DNA from: Aedoeadaptatus acetigenes
Lineage (GTDB): Bacteria > Bacillota > Clostridia > Tissierellales > Peptoniphilaceae
Direction of reading: 5' to 3'
Assembly (NCBI RefSeq): GCF_025566985.1
Contig: NZ_JAOQJD010000011.1
Span: forward strand, 13,490-77,489
DNA: 64,000 nt
A program made the translations under genes and the position numbers. Of the stretch, positions 8,272-17,028 are shown one piece after another (within the stretch, counting starts at the first letter, position 1; each line of letters begins with the position of its first letter). The notes beneath the pieces were generated by a model. It was given only the letters and a program-made list of their open reading frames with translations, searched no databases and was not told the DNA's origin.

Positions 8272-9232
8272 AGATCTCAGTTTAAATTTAGCACGGGTTA
8301 CGGAAGCGGCCGCATTAAGCGGTGCGCGCTTTTTGGGAAAAGGCGACAAAAACGGCGCCGACGGCGCGGCGGTGGATGCCATGCGCCGCATGTTTGATAC
8401 GGTACACATTAAAGGCAGAGTCGTCATCGGCGAGGGGGAAATCGACGAAGCCCCCATGCTCTACATCGGCGAAGAAATCGGCACGGGCCAAAGGACCGAT
8501 GATGCAGTGGACATTGCCGTGGATCCCATCGACGGCACGACGGCCATCGCAAACGGCATGAACAACGCCATCGCCGTCGTGGCCGTGGCGCCGAAGGGTT
8601 GCCTTTTGCATGCGCCGGATGTTTATATGAAAAAAATCGCCGCAGGGCCGAAAGCGAAAGGCGTCATCCGCCTGGACGATACTGTGGAAAACAACATTCG
8701 CCGCGTTTCCGAAGCCATCGGCAAGTTGCCGGAAGAAATGACCGTTTCCGTCTTGGATCGCCCGCGTCACGACGAATTAATCAAACAAATTCGCGCCACC
8801 GGTGCCCGAATCAAGAAAATTAAAGACGGCGACATCGTTACGGCAATTTATACTTGCTTTGAAGAGAGCGGTATTGATATGATTATGGGCATAGGCGGTG
8901 CGCCGGAAGGTGTCATTGCGGCAGCTGCCTTAAAGTGCCTGGGCGGCGACCTTCAAGGGAAGCTCGTCACCTACGACGACGCGCAAAGAGAGCGGGTAGA
9001 AAAAAGTAAAGCCGATCCCGACAAAATCTACACCATCGAAGATCTCGTCAAGGGCGACGATGTGATCTTTGCCGCCACCGGCGTATCCAACGGCGATTTG
9101 CTTAAAGGCGTGCGTTACATGAAGGGCAATAAAGCGACGACCCAATCTTTGGTCTTGCGTTTGCCGTCGAAGACCGTTCGCTTTATCGACAGCGTTCACG
9201 ACTTAAATCACAAGCCGGAATACGCAAAGTAA
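8264..9232 (+). CDS. glpX: class II fructose-1,6-bisphosphatase
   Basis: A 322-aa GlpX-type phosphatase. Signature regions are GEGEIDEAPMLYIGEEIGTG and the metal-binding DPIDGTTAIANGMNNAIA, with GIGGAPEGVIAAAALKCLGG further on. It hydrolyses fructose 1,6-bisphosphate for gluconeogenesis. The start is ATG 8264 (MDRDLSLNLARV), overlapping the fsa stop. It ends an apparently single transcription unit running from the FHA gene. No clear terminator is visible before the next promoter at 9234. Confidence 0.94.
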   Translation: MDRDLSLNLARVTEAAALSGARFLGKGDKNGADGAAVDAMRRMFDTVHIKGRVVIGEGEIDEAPMLYIGEEIGTGQRTDDAVDIAVDPIDGTTAIANGMNNAIAVVAVAPKGCLLHAPDVYMKKIAAGPKAKGVIRLDDTVENNIRRVSEAIGKLPEEMTVSVLDRPRHDELIKQIRATGARIKKIKDGDIVTAIYTCFEESGIDMIMGIGGAPEGVIAAAALKCLGGDLQGKLVTYDDAQRERVEKSKADPDKIYTIEDLVKGDDVIFAATGVSNGDLLKGVRYMKGNKATTQSLVLRLPSKTVRFIDSVHDLNHKPEYAK

Positions 9233-9233
9233 A

Positions 9234-9262
9234 TTGACAAAAAGAAGAAAGTATGCTATCCT
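9234..9262 (+). promoter_or_regulatory. promoter of rpmE
   Basis: A perfect TTGACA (9234-9239), a 17-bp spacer and TATCCT (9257-9262), with TGC directly before the -10 (extended -10). The -35 begins directly after the glpX stop. Confidence 0.85.
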
Positions 9263-9312
9263 ATAAAAGTTAGTAATACGAAATGAATTTTTAAAGAAAG
9301 GAGTGTGGACAG

Positions 9313-9513
9313 ATGAAAAAAGGTATCCATCCCGAATATAAGGAAGCTACGGTCACTTGCGCTTGTGGCAACACCTTTACGACGGGCTCTGTAAAAGAGG
9401 ATTTAAAAGTGGAAGTTTGTTCCGAATGTCATCCTTTCTTCACAGGACGTCAAAAGTTTACTGATACGGGCGGACGTATTGATAAATTCAACAAAAAGTA
9501 CAAAAGATCATAA
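9313..9513 (+). CDS. rpmE: 50S ribosomal protein L31
   Basis: A 66-aa protein starting MKKGIHPEYKEATVTCACG. It carries the C+ zinc-binding form of L31, with cysteines in CACG and CSECHPFFTG. It binds the large ribosomal subunit near the central protuberance. It has its own strong promoter and is followed at once by a terminator, consistent with high, largely separate expression. Gene order rpmE-yqhQ-prmC-prfA is common in Clostridia. Confidence 0.97.
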   Translation: MKKGIHPEYKEATVTCACGNTFTTGSVKEDLKVEVCSECHPFFTGRQKFTDTGGRIDKFNKKYKRS

Positions 9514-9519
9514 GAAGAC

Positions 9520-9546
9520 GGCCCGTGAAAGCGGGCCCTTTTTTTT
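9520..9546 (+). terminator. terminator / attenuator after rpmE
   Basis: GGCCCG (9520-9525) pairs with 9532-9537 around a 6-nt loop, followed by eight Ts (9539-9546). yqhQ starts only 18 nt later, so this may thin transcription into the downstream genes rather than end it. Confidence 0.85.
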
Positions 9547-9563
9547 AAGGAGTTTCACCGTAT

Positions 9564-10490
9564 ATGAACGAATCCTTTAAGACAACCATCGGCGGTCAGG
9601 CCCTCATCGAAGGAGTCATGATGCGCGGTCCTTCAAAGACAGCCTATGCCGTGAGAAAACCCGGGGGCGACATCGCCATGCGCGTCGATAATAACAAAAG
9701 CATTGCCGATAAATATCCCTTTTTAAATTGGCCGATTATTCGCGGCGCCGTGAAATTAATCGAGGCCATGGTCATCGGCGTGGACGCCATTATGTATTCC
9801 GCTTCTTTTTGGGAAGACGAGGAAGGCGAAGAAGAGGACTTTTTCACCAAACATTTCCCGGAACACGGAGAAAAGATCGAGCAGATCGTTACCGTAAGTT
9901 TCTCTGTTCTTTTAGCCGTTTTATTTTTTATGGTGCTTCCCAATGTGCTGGCCACGTATTTTGAACGGCACATTACAAGTTCCGTTTTGCTAAACCTCGT
10001 GGAGGGCGTATTCCGAATCGGTATCTTCTTTGCCTATATGGCATTGATTTCGAAGCAGAAAGACATCGGTCGCGTCTTCGAATACCACGGCGCGGAACAC
10101 AAGTCGATCGCATGCTACGAAGCCGGCGCGCCTCTGGAGGTGGAGGAAGTAAGGAAGTATTCCCGTCTCCATCCCCGCTGCGGCACGAGTTTTCTGTTTA
10201 TGGTCCTGATCCTTTCGGTGATCATTCTATCCTTCTTCGGCTGGCCCTCATTTTTAGGCCGTGTCCTCGTGCGTCTTTTAGTCTTTCCCTTAATCGCAGG
10301 TGTAAGTTACGAAGTCAATCGCCTGGTGGGAAAATACGACACGCCCCTTACCATGGCTTTGCGCTACCCGGGGCTGATGATTCAAAAGCATTTTACCGTG
10401 CGGGAGCCCGACGACAGCCAAATCGAAGTGGGCATCGCCTCTTTAAAGGCGGTCTTACCCGCCGAAGGGGAAAGTGATCTATGGAAGTAA
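9564..10490 (+). CDS. DUF1385 membrane protein (YqhQ family)
   Basis: A 308-aa membrane protein with the family start IGGQALIEGVMMRGP and the conserved EYHGAEHKSIACYE and HPRCGTSFLF motifs. About four to five membrane helices lie in the middle and C-terminal parts. The biochemical role of YqhQ/DUF1385 is not established to my knowledge. It usually lies beside rpmE, prmC and prfA, as here. It overlaps prmC by 10 nt. Confidence 0.9.
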   Translation: MNESFKTTIGGQALIEGVMMRGPSKTAYAVRKPGGDIAMRVDNNKSIADKYPFLNWPIIRGAVKLIEAMVIGVDAIMYSASFWEDEEGEEEDFFTKHFPEHGEKIEQIVTVSFSVLLAVLFFMVLPNVLATYFERHITSSVLLNLVEGVFRIGIFFAYMALISKQKDIGRVFEYHGAEHKSIACYEAGAPLEVEEVRKYSRLHPRCGTSFLFMVLILSVIILSFFGWPSFLGRVLVRLLVFPLIAGVSYEVNRLVGKYDTPLTMALRYPGLMIQKHFTVREPDDSQIEVGIASLKAVLPAEGESDLWK

Positions 10491-11305
10491 AGGCGGCCTT
10501 TGAAGAGGCTTGTGCGGCCTTAAAAGGGGATCGGCGCAGGACCTACGAATTGTTCGACGGCCTCTTTCAGATGGATCAAAAAGCTCTTTTTATGAATCCG
10601 GAAAAAAATCTTTCCGAGGACGAAGTTTCACGCCTGCGCCTTGCCGTTGAAAAAATGGCGCGGGGCATGCCCATGGCCTACGCTTTAAAACAGGCTTATT
10701 TTTACGGCGAGGCCTTCTATGTAGACGAGCGAGTCTTAATTCCACGTTACGACACGGAAAGAAGCGTGGAATCTATTTTGCGTCTGGCGCCTCGCGCGAC
10801 CCACATCCTCGAAATTGGCACTGGAAGCGGCTGCGTGGCCATCACTCTGGGGCGGCTTTATCCCCGGGCGATCATTGATGCCTCAGATATTTCCTCGGAC
10901 GCACTGAATGTCGCGGAAATTAACAGAAAAAAGCACGGAGCCTCGAATGTTTATTTGATTCAATCCGATCTCTTTTCTTCCGTAGAGGGCACCTATGATG
11001 TGATCTATTCCAATCCGCCCTACATTACTGCCGATGAAATGAGGGAACTGGATGAGAGCGTGGCCCTTTACGAGCCCCATTTGGCCCTTGAAGGGGGCGA
11101 AGACGGCTTGGATTTTTACCGAAAGATCGTCGAAGATGCGCCGCGGTTTTTGAATCCCGGGGGCTGGTTGGTATTTGAAATCGGGGCGAAGCAGAGAAAA
11201 GATATAGAAAAACTACTGAAAGACCATGATTTTTCGGCCATCGGTTCCGAGATAGATTTCAGCGGCTTGGATCGCGTCGTTTTTGGGAGGTTAGAAAATG
11301 TTTGA
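10481..11305 (+). CDS. prmC: peptide chain release factor N5-glutamine methyltransferase
   Basis: A 274-aa SAM-dependent methyltransferase. It has an N-terminal helical region, the SAM loop EIGTGSGCVAITL, and the catalytic NPPYI motif. It methylates the GGQ glutamine of release factors, and its substrate RF1 is encoded directly downstream with an 8-nt overlap. The start at ATG 10481 lies within the yqhQ 3' end. Confidence 0.95.
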   Translation: MEVKAAFEEACAALKGDRRRTYELFDGLFQMDQKALFMNPEKNLSEDEVSRLRLAVEKMARGMPMAYALKQAYFYGEAFYVDERVLIPRYDTERSVESILRLAPRATHILEIGTGSGCVAITLGRLYPRAIIDASDISSDALNVAEINRKKHGASNVYLIQSDLFSSVEGTYDVIYSNPPYITADEMRELDESVALYEPHLALEGGEDGLDFYRKIVEDAPRFLNPGGWLVFEIGAKQRKDIEKLLKDHDFSAIGSEIDFSGLDRVVFGRLENV

Positions 11306-12365
11306 AAATTTATCTGTATACGAAGATCGCTACAATGAACTGAACGAGATGATGATGGATCCGAAAGTTCAAAGCGACAGCAAGCTCTTGCAAAAGACGG
11401 CCATTGAACACGCGGAAATCGAGCCCATCGTGAAAAAATACAAAGAGTACACGGAAACGACGGAGGCCATTGCCGAAAACAAGAGCATGTTCGACGAGAA
11501 ACTGGACGACGACATGCGGGAGCTCGTAAAAGAAGAGCTGAAAATGGAAGAAGAGCATTTGGCAGAAATCGTAGAAGAATTAAAAATTCTCTTGATTCCA
11601 AAAGATGAAAACGACGACAAAAACGTCATCGTGGAAGTGCGCGGCGGCGCCGGCGGCGACGAGGCCGCCCTGTTCGCCGGCGTCCTCGTGCGTCAATACA
11701 TTCACTACGCCGACAATCACAATTGGAAAACCGAAATGATGTCCAGCAACGAAAACGGCATCGGCGGCTTTAAGGAAGCGATTCTATTGATTCAGGGAAA
11801 GGGCGCTTTTTCTCGCCTGAAGTACGAATCGGGAGTTCATCGCGTGCAACGGGTGCCCGAAACGGAATCCTCGGGCCGAATCCATACGTCCACGGCTACG
11901 GTCATCGTCATGCCTGAAATCGACGATGTGGAAGTGGAAATCGACCCCAACGACGTTCGCGTTGACGTGTTCCGCTCCTCGGGAAACGGCGGTCAATCGG
12001 TAAATACCACGGACTCCGCCGTACGCTTAACCCACGAGCCCACGGGGATCGTCGTTAGTTGCCAAGATGAAAAGAGCCAGTTGAAAAATAAAGACAAGGC
12101 TTTTAAGATTTTGAAGGCGAAACTTTACGACATAGAGCTGCAAAAGCAGGAAGATGAACTGAGCAAGGAGAAGAAATCCCAAATCGGCTCCGGCGACCGC
12201 TCCGAACGGATTCGCACTTACAATTATCCTCAAGGCCGCGTTACCGACCACCGCATTAACTACACGAGCCACCGCATCGACGACATTAACAACGGGGATT
12301 TGGACGATTTGATCGATGCTCTGACGGCGGCGGATCAAGCGGCGAAAATCGAAAGCGTCGACTGA
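11298..12365 (+). CDS. prfA: peptide chain release factor 1
   Basis: A 355-aa release factor. The catalytic GGQ is in RSSGNGGQSVNTTDSAVRL. The codon-recognition region reads VPETESSGRIHTS, where the PxT tripeptide (here PET) marks RF1, specific for UAA/UAG, rather than RF2 (SPF). Translation starts at ATG 11298 inside the end of prmC. Confidence 0.97.
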   Translation: MFENLSVYEDRYNELNEMMMDPKVQSDSKLLQKTAIEHAEIEPIVKKYKEYTETTEAIAENKSMFDEKLDDDMRELVKEELKMEEEHLAEIVEELKILLIPKDENDDKNVIVEVRGGAGGDEAALFAGVLVRQYIHYADNHNWKTEMMSSNENGIGGFKEAILLIQGKGAFSRLKYESGVHRVQRVPETESSGRIHTSTATVIVMPEIDDVEVEIDPNDVRVDVFRSSGNGGQSVNTTDSAVRLTHEPTGIVVSCQDEKSQLKNKDKAFKILKAKLYDIELQKQEDELSKEKKSQIGSGDRSERIRTYNYPQGRVTDHRINYTSHRIDDINNGDLDDLIDALTAADQAAKIESVD

Positions 12366-12392
12366 GAAAGCCAGCCTAATTATTAAGAAAGC

Positions 12393-12421
12393 TTGTTTTA
12401 TTATCATTTATAAGATATAAT
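12393..12421 (+). promoter_or_regulatory. promoter of rubrerythrin
   Basis: TTGTTT (12393-12398), a 17-bp spacer and a perfect TATAAT (12416-12421). A strong AAGGAGG ribosome site follows at 12448-12454. No clear PerR-type palindrome is evident nearby. Confidence 0.8.
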
Positions 12422-12461
12422 GAAGGGGCAAAGAAACAACATGATATAAGGAGGCATTATT

Positions 12462-13007
12462 ATGCACGCAATGACACAAGACAACTTAAGAAGCGCATTC
12501 GGCGGCGAAAGCCAAGCACACGTCCGCTACGGTATTTGGGCAAAAGCTGCCGGCAAGGAAGGCTTCCCCAATGTTGAACGTCTCTTCAACTGCACCGCTG
12601 AAGCTGAACGCGTTCACGGCAATCTGCACTTCAAAGCCCTGAAAGACATTCACGGTGACTTCGCCGTCACCAGCATGGCCGGTTTCGGTATCGGCAGCAC
12701 TTCCGAAAACCTTCAAAAAGGTATCGACGGTGAAACTTTCGAATTTACCGAAATGTATCCCGCATTTATCGAAGTAGCTAAGATGCAAGGCGAAGACGAA
12801 GCTGTCAAAGCCATGCGTTATGCCATCGAAGCTGAAAAAATCCACGCCGTTCGCTACGAAGAAGCGAAAAAAGCAGTCGACGCAGGCAAGGATTTAGACG
12901 TAAAAGACATTCTTCTCTGCCCCGTATGCGGCTACATCACCTTTGATGCAAGCGAAGAAGAATGCCCGATCTGCCACACCAAATCCAAGGCATTTGTCGC
13001 TTACTAA
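12462..13007 (+). CDS. rbr: rubrerythrin
   Basis: A 181-aa protein with an N-terminal ferritin-like four-helix domain carrying the diiron ExxH ligands (EAERVHGNLHFKAL, EAEKIHAVRYEEA). The C-terminal rubredoxin-like domain has two CxxC pairs, in CPVCGY and CPICH. It reduces hydrogen peroxide in the cytoplasm of anaerobes. It has its own strong promoter, a strong ribosome site and its own terminator, so it is probably abundant and monocistronic. Unlike B. subtilis, where catalases dominate, this points to anaerobic oxidative-stress defence. Confidence 0.96.
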   Translation: MHAMTQDNLRSAFGGESQAHVRYGIWAKAAGKEGFPNVERLFNCTAEAERVHGNLHFKALKDIHGDFAVTSMAGFGIGSTSENLQKGIDGETFEFTEMYPAFIEVAKMQGEDEAVKAMRYAIEAEKIHAVRYEEAKKAVDAGKDLDVKDILLCPVCGYITFDASEEECPICHTKSKAFVAY

Positions 13008-13011
13008 GAAC

Positions 13012-13039
13012 AAAAAAGACATCTTCGGGTGTCTTTTTT
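13012..13039 (+). terminator. terminator of rubrerythrin
   Basis: Six As and GACATC (13018-13023) pair with GGTGTC and a T-run around a UUCG tetraloop (13024-13027); the T-run starts at 13034. This is a textbook intrinsic terminator. Confidence 0.92.
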
Positions 13040-13065
13040 CATGCCCAAAATTTCGATTTCAACTA

Positions 13066-13074
13066 TGGTATAAT
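13066..13074 (+). promoter_or_regulatory. promoter of the miaB-mutS-mutL-miaA operon
   Basis: A perfect TATAAT (13069-13074) preceded by TGG forms an extended -10 element. No good -35 is present at the usual distance. miaB starts 30 nt downstream. Confidence 0.65.
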
Positions 13075-13103
13075 GAGAAGAACTGTTAATCAAAGGAGTA
13101 AGC

Positions 13104-14480
13104 ATGGAAGAAAAATTTCAACATTTAATCGAACGTGTAAAGGAAGTCCACGGCGGTGAAACCTACGTCATTACCACCCACGGCTGTCAAATGAACGAAC
13201 ACGATTCGGAAAAAATAAAAACATTATTAAATACCATGGGCTTTAAAGAGATCGATCGGGAAGAAGAAGCGGACCTGGCGATTATCAATACCTGTTCCGT
13301 TCGCCACAGCGCGGAAGACAAGGTAATCGGGCACATCGGTCGCTTAAAGCATATTAAGAAGCAAAACAAAGATTTAAAAGTGGCCGTCTGCGGTTGCATG
13401 ATGCAGCGAAAGGAATCCAGAGATTATGTGCTGAACACGTTTAACCACGTGGACATCGTCTTCGGCACGAACAACATCTACCGTCTGCCTCAGCTGATTT
13501 TGGAAAGCGACGACAAGAAAAACGCCGTGGTGGATATTGACGAAAGCTATACGAATTTCGACAATCAAATTTATTCTCGAACGGCCGGAAATGCGGCCTA
13601 CGTGAATATCGTCTACGGCTGCAATAATTTCTGCACCTATTGCATCGTGCCCTATACCCGTGGCCGCGAGGTCTCTCGGGAACCGGAAGATATTTTAGAC
13701 GAAATTAAAAACCTCGTGGCGGACGGGGTCAACGAAGTGACTCTGTTGGGGCAAAATGTGAACTCCTACGGAAAAAATCTAGAGGAAAAAATCACATTTG
13801 CCGAGCTTCTGCGCATGGTACACGAGGTGGAGGGGATTGAGCGCATCCACTTTACTACCTCCCATCCGAAGGATATGTCCGATGATTTAATTGCCTGTTA
13901 CAAGGATCTGCCGAAGCTCGCAAATTACCTACATCTCCCTGTGCAATCCGGTTCGAATCGCGTGTTGAAGATGATGAATCGTCATTACACCCGAGAAGAT
14001 TACTTTACACTGATCGACAAAGTGCGCGCCGTTCGTCCGGATATTTCTCTTTCCACGGATATTATGGTTGGTTTTCCCGGCGAGACGGAAGAAGATTTCG
14101 AAGACACTTTGGATTTGGTGAAGCGTGTTAAATACGACAACGCCTTTACCTTTATTTATTCGAGACGGGAAGGCACCCGCGCCGATAAAATGGAAAATCA
14201 AGTGCCGAAGGACGTGAAGGACGCGCGGTTCCAACGCCTTCTAGATGCGGTTTATACCATTCAACGAGAAAAGTATGAAGCCCTGCACGGCACGGTGCAA
14301 GAGGTGCTGTTTGAATCGGTAAGTAAAAACGATCCGACGAAAATGAGCGGACGGACCGCCGGATTCAAACTGGTCCACGCGCCATACGATGCGGATTCCA
14401 TCGGCAAAATGGTGCCGGTGAAAATTACAGGAGGCAATACATTCTCTTTAGAAGGAGAAATCGTTCATGGAAAGCAGTGA
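13104..14480 (+). CDS. miaB: tRNA-2-methylthio-N6-dimethylallyladenosine synthase
   Basis: A 458-aa radical-SAM methylthiotransferase. It has an N-terminal UPF0004 domain with cluster cysteines (THGCQMNEHDS, NTCSVR, CGCMMQ), a radical-SAM motif in GCNNFCTYCIVPYTRGRE, and a C-terminal TRAM domain. It adds a methylthio group to i6A37 of tRNAs. MiaA, which makes i6A37, is encoded three genes downstream in the same operon. The related RimO at 34 kb is a separate gene. Confidence 0.95.
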   Translation: MEEKFQHLIERVKEVHGGETYVITTHGCQMNEHDSEKIKTLLNTMGFKEIDREEEADLAIINTCSVRHSAEDKVIGHIGRLKHIKKQNKDLKVAVCGCMMQRKESRDYVLNTFNHVDIVFGTNNIYRLPQLILESDDKKNAVVDIDESYTNFDNQIYSRTAGNAAYVNIVYGCNNFCTYCIVPYTRGREVSREPEDILDEIKNLVADGVNEVTLLGQNVNSYGKNLEEKITFAELLRMVHEVEGIERIHFTTSHPKDMSDDLIACYKDLPKLANYLHLPVQSGSNRVLKMMNRHYTREDYFTLIDKVRAVRPDISLSTDIMVGFPGETEEDFEDTLDLVKRVKYDNAFTFIYSRREGTRADKMENQVPKDVKDARFQRLLDAVYTIQREKYEALHGTVQEVLFESVSKNDPTKMSGRTAGFKLVHAPYDADSIGKMVPVKITGGNTFSLEGEIVHGKQ

Positions 14481-17028
14481 TTTCGAAAAATTAACGCCGG
14501 CCATGCGCCACTACGTCGAAACAAAAAATGAAAACCCCGATGCTTTTTTATTTTATCGCCTCGGGGATTTTTACGAGCTCTTCTTTAACGACGCCATCGT
14601 CGTTTCCGATCTTTTGGATTTGACGCTCACAAAAAAAAGCGGCGGGTTGGATGAAAAGATCCCCATGTGCGGCGTGCCCTATCGCGTGGCCAATCAATAT
14701 ATAAAGCGCCTGGTGAAAATGGGCCATTCCGTGAGCATTTGCGATCAGGTGGAGGATCCGAAACAAGCCAAGGGCCTGGTGAAAAGAGAAGTCACGAAGG
14801 TCGTCACCCCCGGCACCTTTATCGACGAAGATGAAGGGGAGGAGAGCCGCATTCTTACGAGCATCGCCCGGGAGGGAAAGATCGTGGAGCTGGCGCATTG
14901 CGATTATCCGGCGGGAAAAGTATACATGGACCGAAAAGTCTGCTGGGACAAGCGGGAAACCGAAAGTTTTCTCGAAAAGCAGTTTTCCCTTTACCGTCCG
15001 GCGGAGATTCTCTATGATCGTGCTTTTTCGGAAAAGGCCACAATTCGAAAACTGGCGAAACGCTACGATGTTTTAAAGAATGGCGAAGTGTCTCGGGACC
15101 ATCGCGAAATTTTAGCGTCTTACAAAGAACTGAATCGGGAAATCGACTACGACAGCGTCGCCCTCGCCAATTTACTGGCTTATCTGGAAGCGACGCAGCA
15201 TCGCAGACAGACCCACCTTCACATCTCCGCCCGTGAGGATCACGACGCTGTTATGGATCTTTCCGAAACCACCATTCGCAATTTGGAGCTCGTGAACAAC
15301 AACCACGACAATCAAAAGGAACACTCCCTCTACGCCATTTTGGATCGTTGCAAGACGAAAATGGGGAGCCGCTATTTGCGCACGTCCATCTTGCGCCCGT
15401 TAATGGATGAAAAGGCGCTAAATGAACGCTACGATCGCATCGACTCCCTTCACGGCGACCGGATTTTGTTCGACGATTTGCAGGAGCAGCTGGCGGCGAT
15501 CTACGACATCGACCGCCTGTCCATATACATCGCCAACGAGACCATGACGCCGAAACAAATTGAGCGACTCGTAAAGAGTTTAGAGGCGGTGCAGCTGATT
15601 GTTCGGCTTCTCAAGAAGGCGGAGAACGAAGCTCTCCTTAAAATTTTTGACGGCGTGGATCTCATGGAAGAGATTTCGGATCAGTTGCGGGAAATTTTTA
15701 TCGACGAGTTGCCGGCAAACTATCGGGAACAGCGCTTTATGGCCCATGGCGTGGACGAGGAGTTGGACCGACTCTTCGCTCTTTCCGAAAGCGGCAAGCA
15801 ATGGATTTTGCAGCTGGAAGAAAAAGAGCGTGAAGCCAGCGGCATTAAGAATCTGCGAATAAAGTACAATAAAATACTGGGTTATTTTTTCGAGGTGTCG
15901 AAATCCTATGTGGATCAGGCGCCGGAGCATTTTATCCGAAAACAGACCCTCGTGGGCAGCGAACGATTTTTCACCGAAGAGTTGAAAAATAGGGAAGAGG
16001 AGATCCTCCACGGAAAAGAGCGCGCACTGGAGCGGCAATTGGAGCTTTTGGAGGCCATTGAAAGGCGCATCGCAACGAAGCTTCCGTCCATTCAGCATTT
16101 GTCCGAAGCCATACAGAAACTGGACGTGGCTTGTGCTCTGGCCGAGGTGGCGGAGCGATACAATTACCGCCGGCCCCGCTTCAACGACGGCGGTGTGCTC
16201 TTTATTAAAGACGGTCGCCATCCTGTGGTGGAGCGCACCATGGATGAGCCCTATATTCCCAACGACACCTATTTAGACGACGAGAAGGTCCTTCTCCAGA
16301 TTATCACTGGACCCAATATGGCAGGCAAATCCACCTACATGCGCCAAGTAGCTTTGATTCAGATTATGGCCCAAATCGGTTCCTTCGTGCCGGCGGAAGA
16401 GGCGAATCTGCCCATGGTTGATCAAATCTTTACGCGGATCGGCGCCTCCGATTACCTGACGCGGGGCCAGTCCACTTTTATGGTCGAGATGACGGAGGTG
16501 GCGGAAATTTTGCGCCTCGCCACGGCGCGTTCCTTGATTCTCTTCGACGAAGTGGGCAGGGGCACCAGCACCTACGACGGCCTTTCCATCGCCTGGTCCA
16601 TTATCGAATACATTTACAAAGAAGTGCGCGCGAAGACCCTCTTTGCCACCCACTATTTCGAACTCACGGAACTGGAAAATCGCTACGACGGCATTTTGAA
16701 TGTGACCGTAGCCACGGAAGAGGTGGACGACGAGATCCGCTTTTTAAGGAAAATTATTGTCGGCCAAAGCAATTACTCCTTCGGTATCGACGTGGCGAAG
16801 CTTGCCGGTGTAAAAGACGAGGTCATCGAGCGGGCGCGAAATGTTCTCGATCATTTGGAATCCGACGGCCGTGGAAAAGCCGTAGAATCTGTAAGAAACG
16901 ATGTCGTCGTCGCCGACAAGGGGCCGGATCCATTGCGGGAAAAAATTCGATCCATCGACATCAATCAAACGACGCCCTTAGAAGCCCTGATGCTTCTCGA
17001 AGCCTTAAAGGAGGATGCCGATGCGTGA
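14467..17028 (+). CDS. mutS: DNA mismatch repair protein MutS
   Basis: An 853-aa protein of usual MutS length. The mismatch-binding F-x-E is in GDFYELFF near the N-terminus. The C-terminal ATPase has Walker A GPNMAGKSTYM and Walker B/D-loop LFDEVGRGTSTYDG. It recognises mismatches and recruits MutL, encoded next. It overlaps miaB by 14 nt and mutL by 8 nt. No MutH gene is expected; MutL here has its own nuclease motif. Confidence 0.97.
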   Translation: MESSDFEKLTPAMRHYVETKNENPDAFLFYRLGDFYELFFNDAIVVSDLLDLTLTKKSGGLDEKIPMCGVPYRVANQYIKRLVKMGHSVSICDQVEDPKQAKGLVKREVTKVVTPGTFIDEDEGEESRILTSIAREGKIVELAHCDYPAGKVYMDRKVCWDKRETESFLEKQFSLYRPAEILYDRAFSEKATIRKLAKRYDVLKNGEVSRDHREILASYKELNREIDYDSVALANLLAYLEATQHRRQTHLHISAREDHDAVMDLSETTIRNLELVNNNHDNQKEHSLYAILDRCKTKMGSRYLRTSILRPLMDEKALNERYDRIDSLHGDRILFDDLQEQLAAIYDIDRLSIYIANETMTPKQIERLVKSLEAVQLIVRLLKKAENEALLKIFDGVDLMEEISDQLREIFIDELPANYREQRFMAHGVDEELDRLFALSESGKQWILQLEEKEREASGIKNLRIKYNKILGYFFEVSKSYVDQAPEHFIRKQTLVGSERFFTEELKNREEEILHGKERALERQLELLEAIERRIATKLPSIQHLSEAIQKLDVACALAEVAERYNYRRPRFNDGGVLFIKDGRHPVVERTMDEPYIPNDTYLDDEKVLLQIITGPNMAGKSTYMRQVALIQIMAQIGSFVPAEEANLPMVDQIFTRIGASDYLTRGQSTFMVEMTEVAEILRLATARSLILFDEVGRGTSTYDGLSIAWSIIEYIYKEVRAKTLFATHYFELTELENRYDGILNVTVATEEVDDEIRFLRKIIVGQSNYSFGIDVAKLAGVKDEVIERARNVLDHLESDGRGKAVESVRNDVVVADKGPDPLREKIRSIDINQTTPLEALMLLEALKEDADA

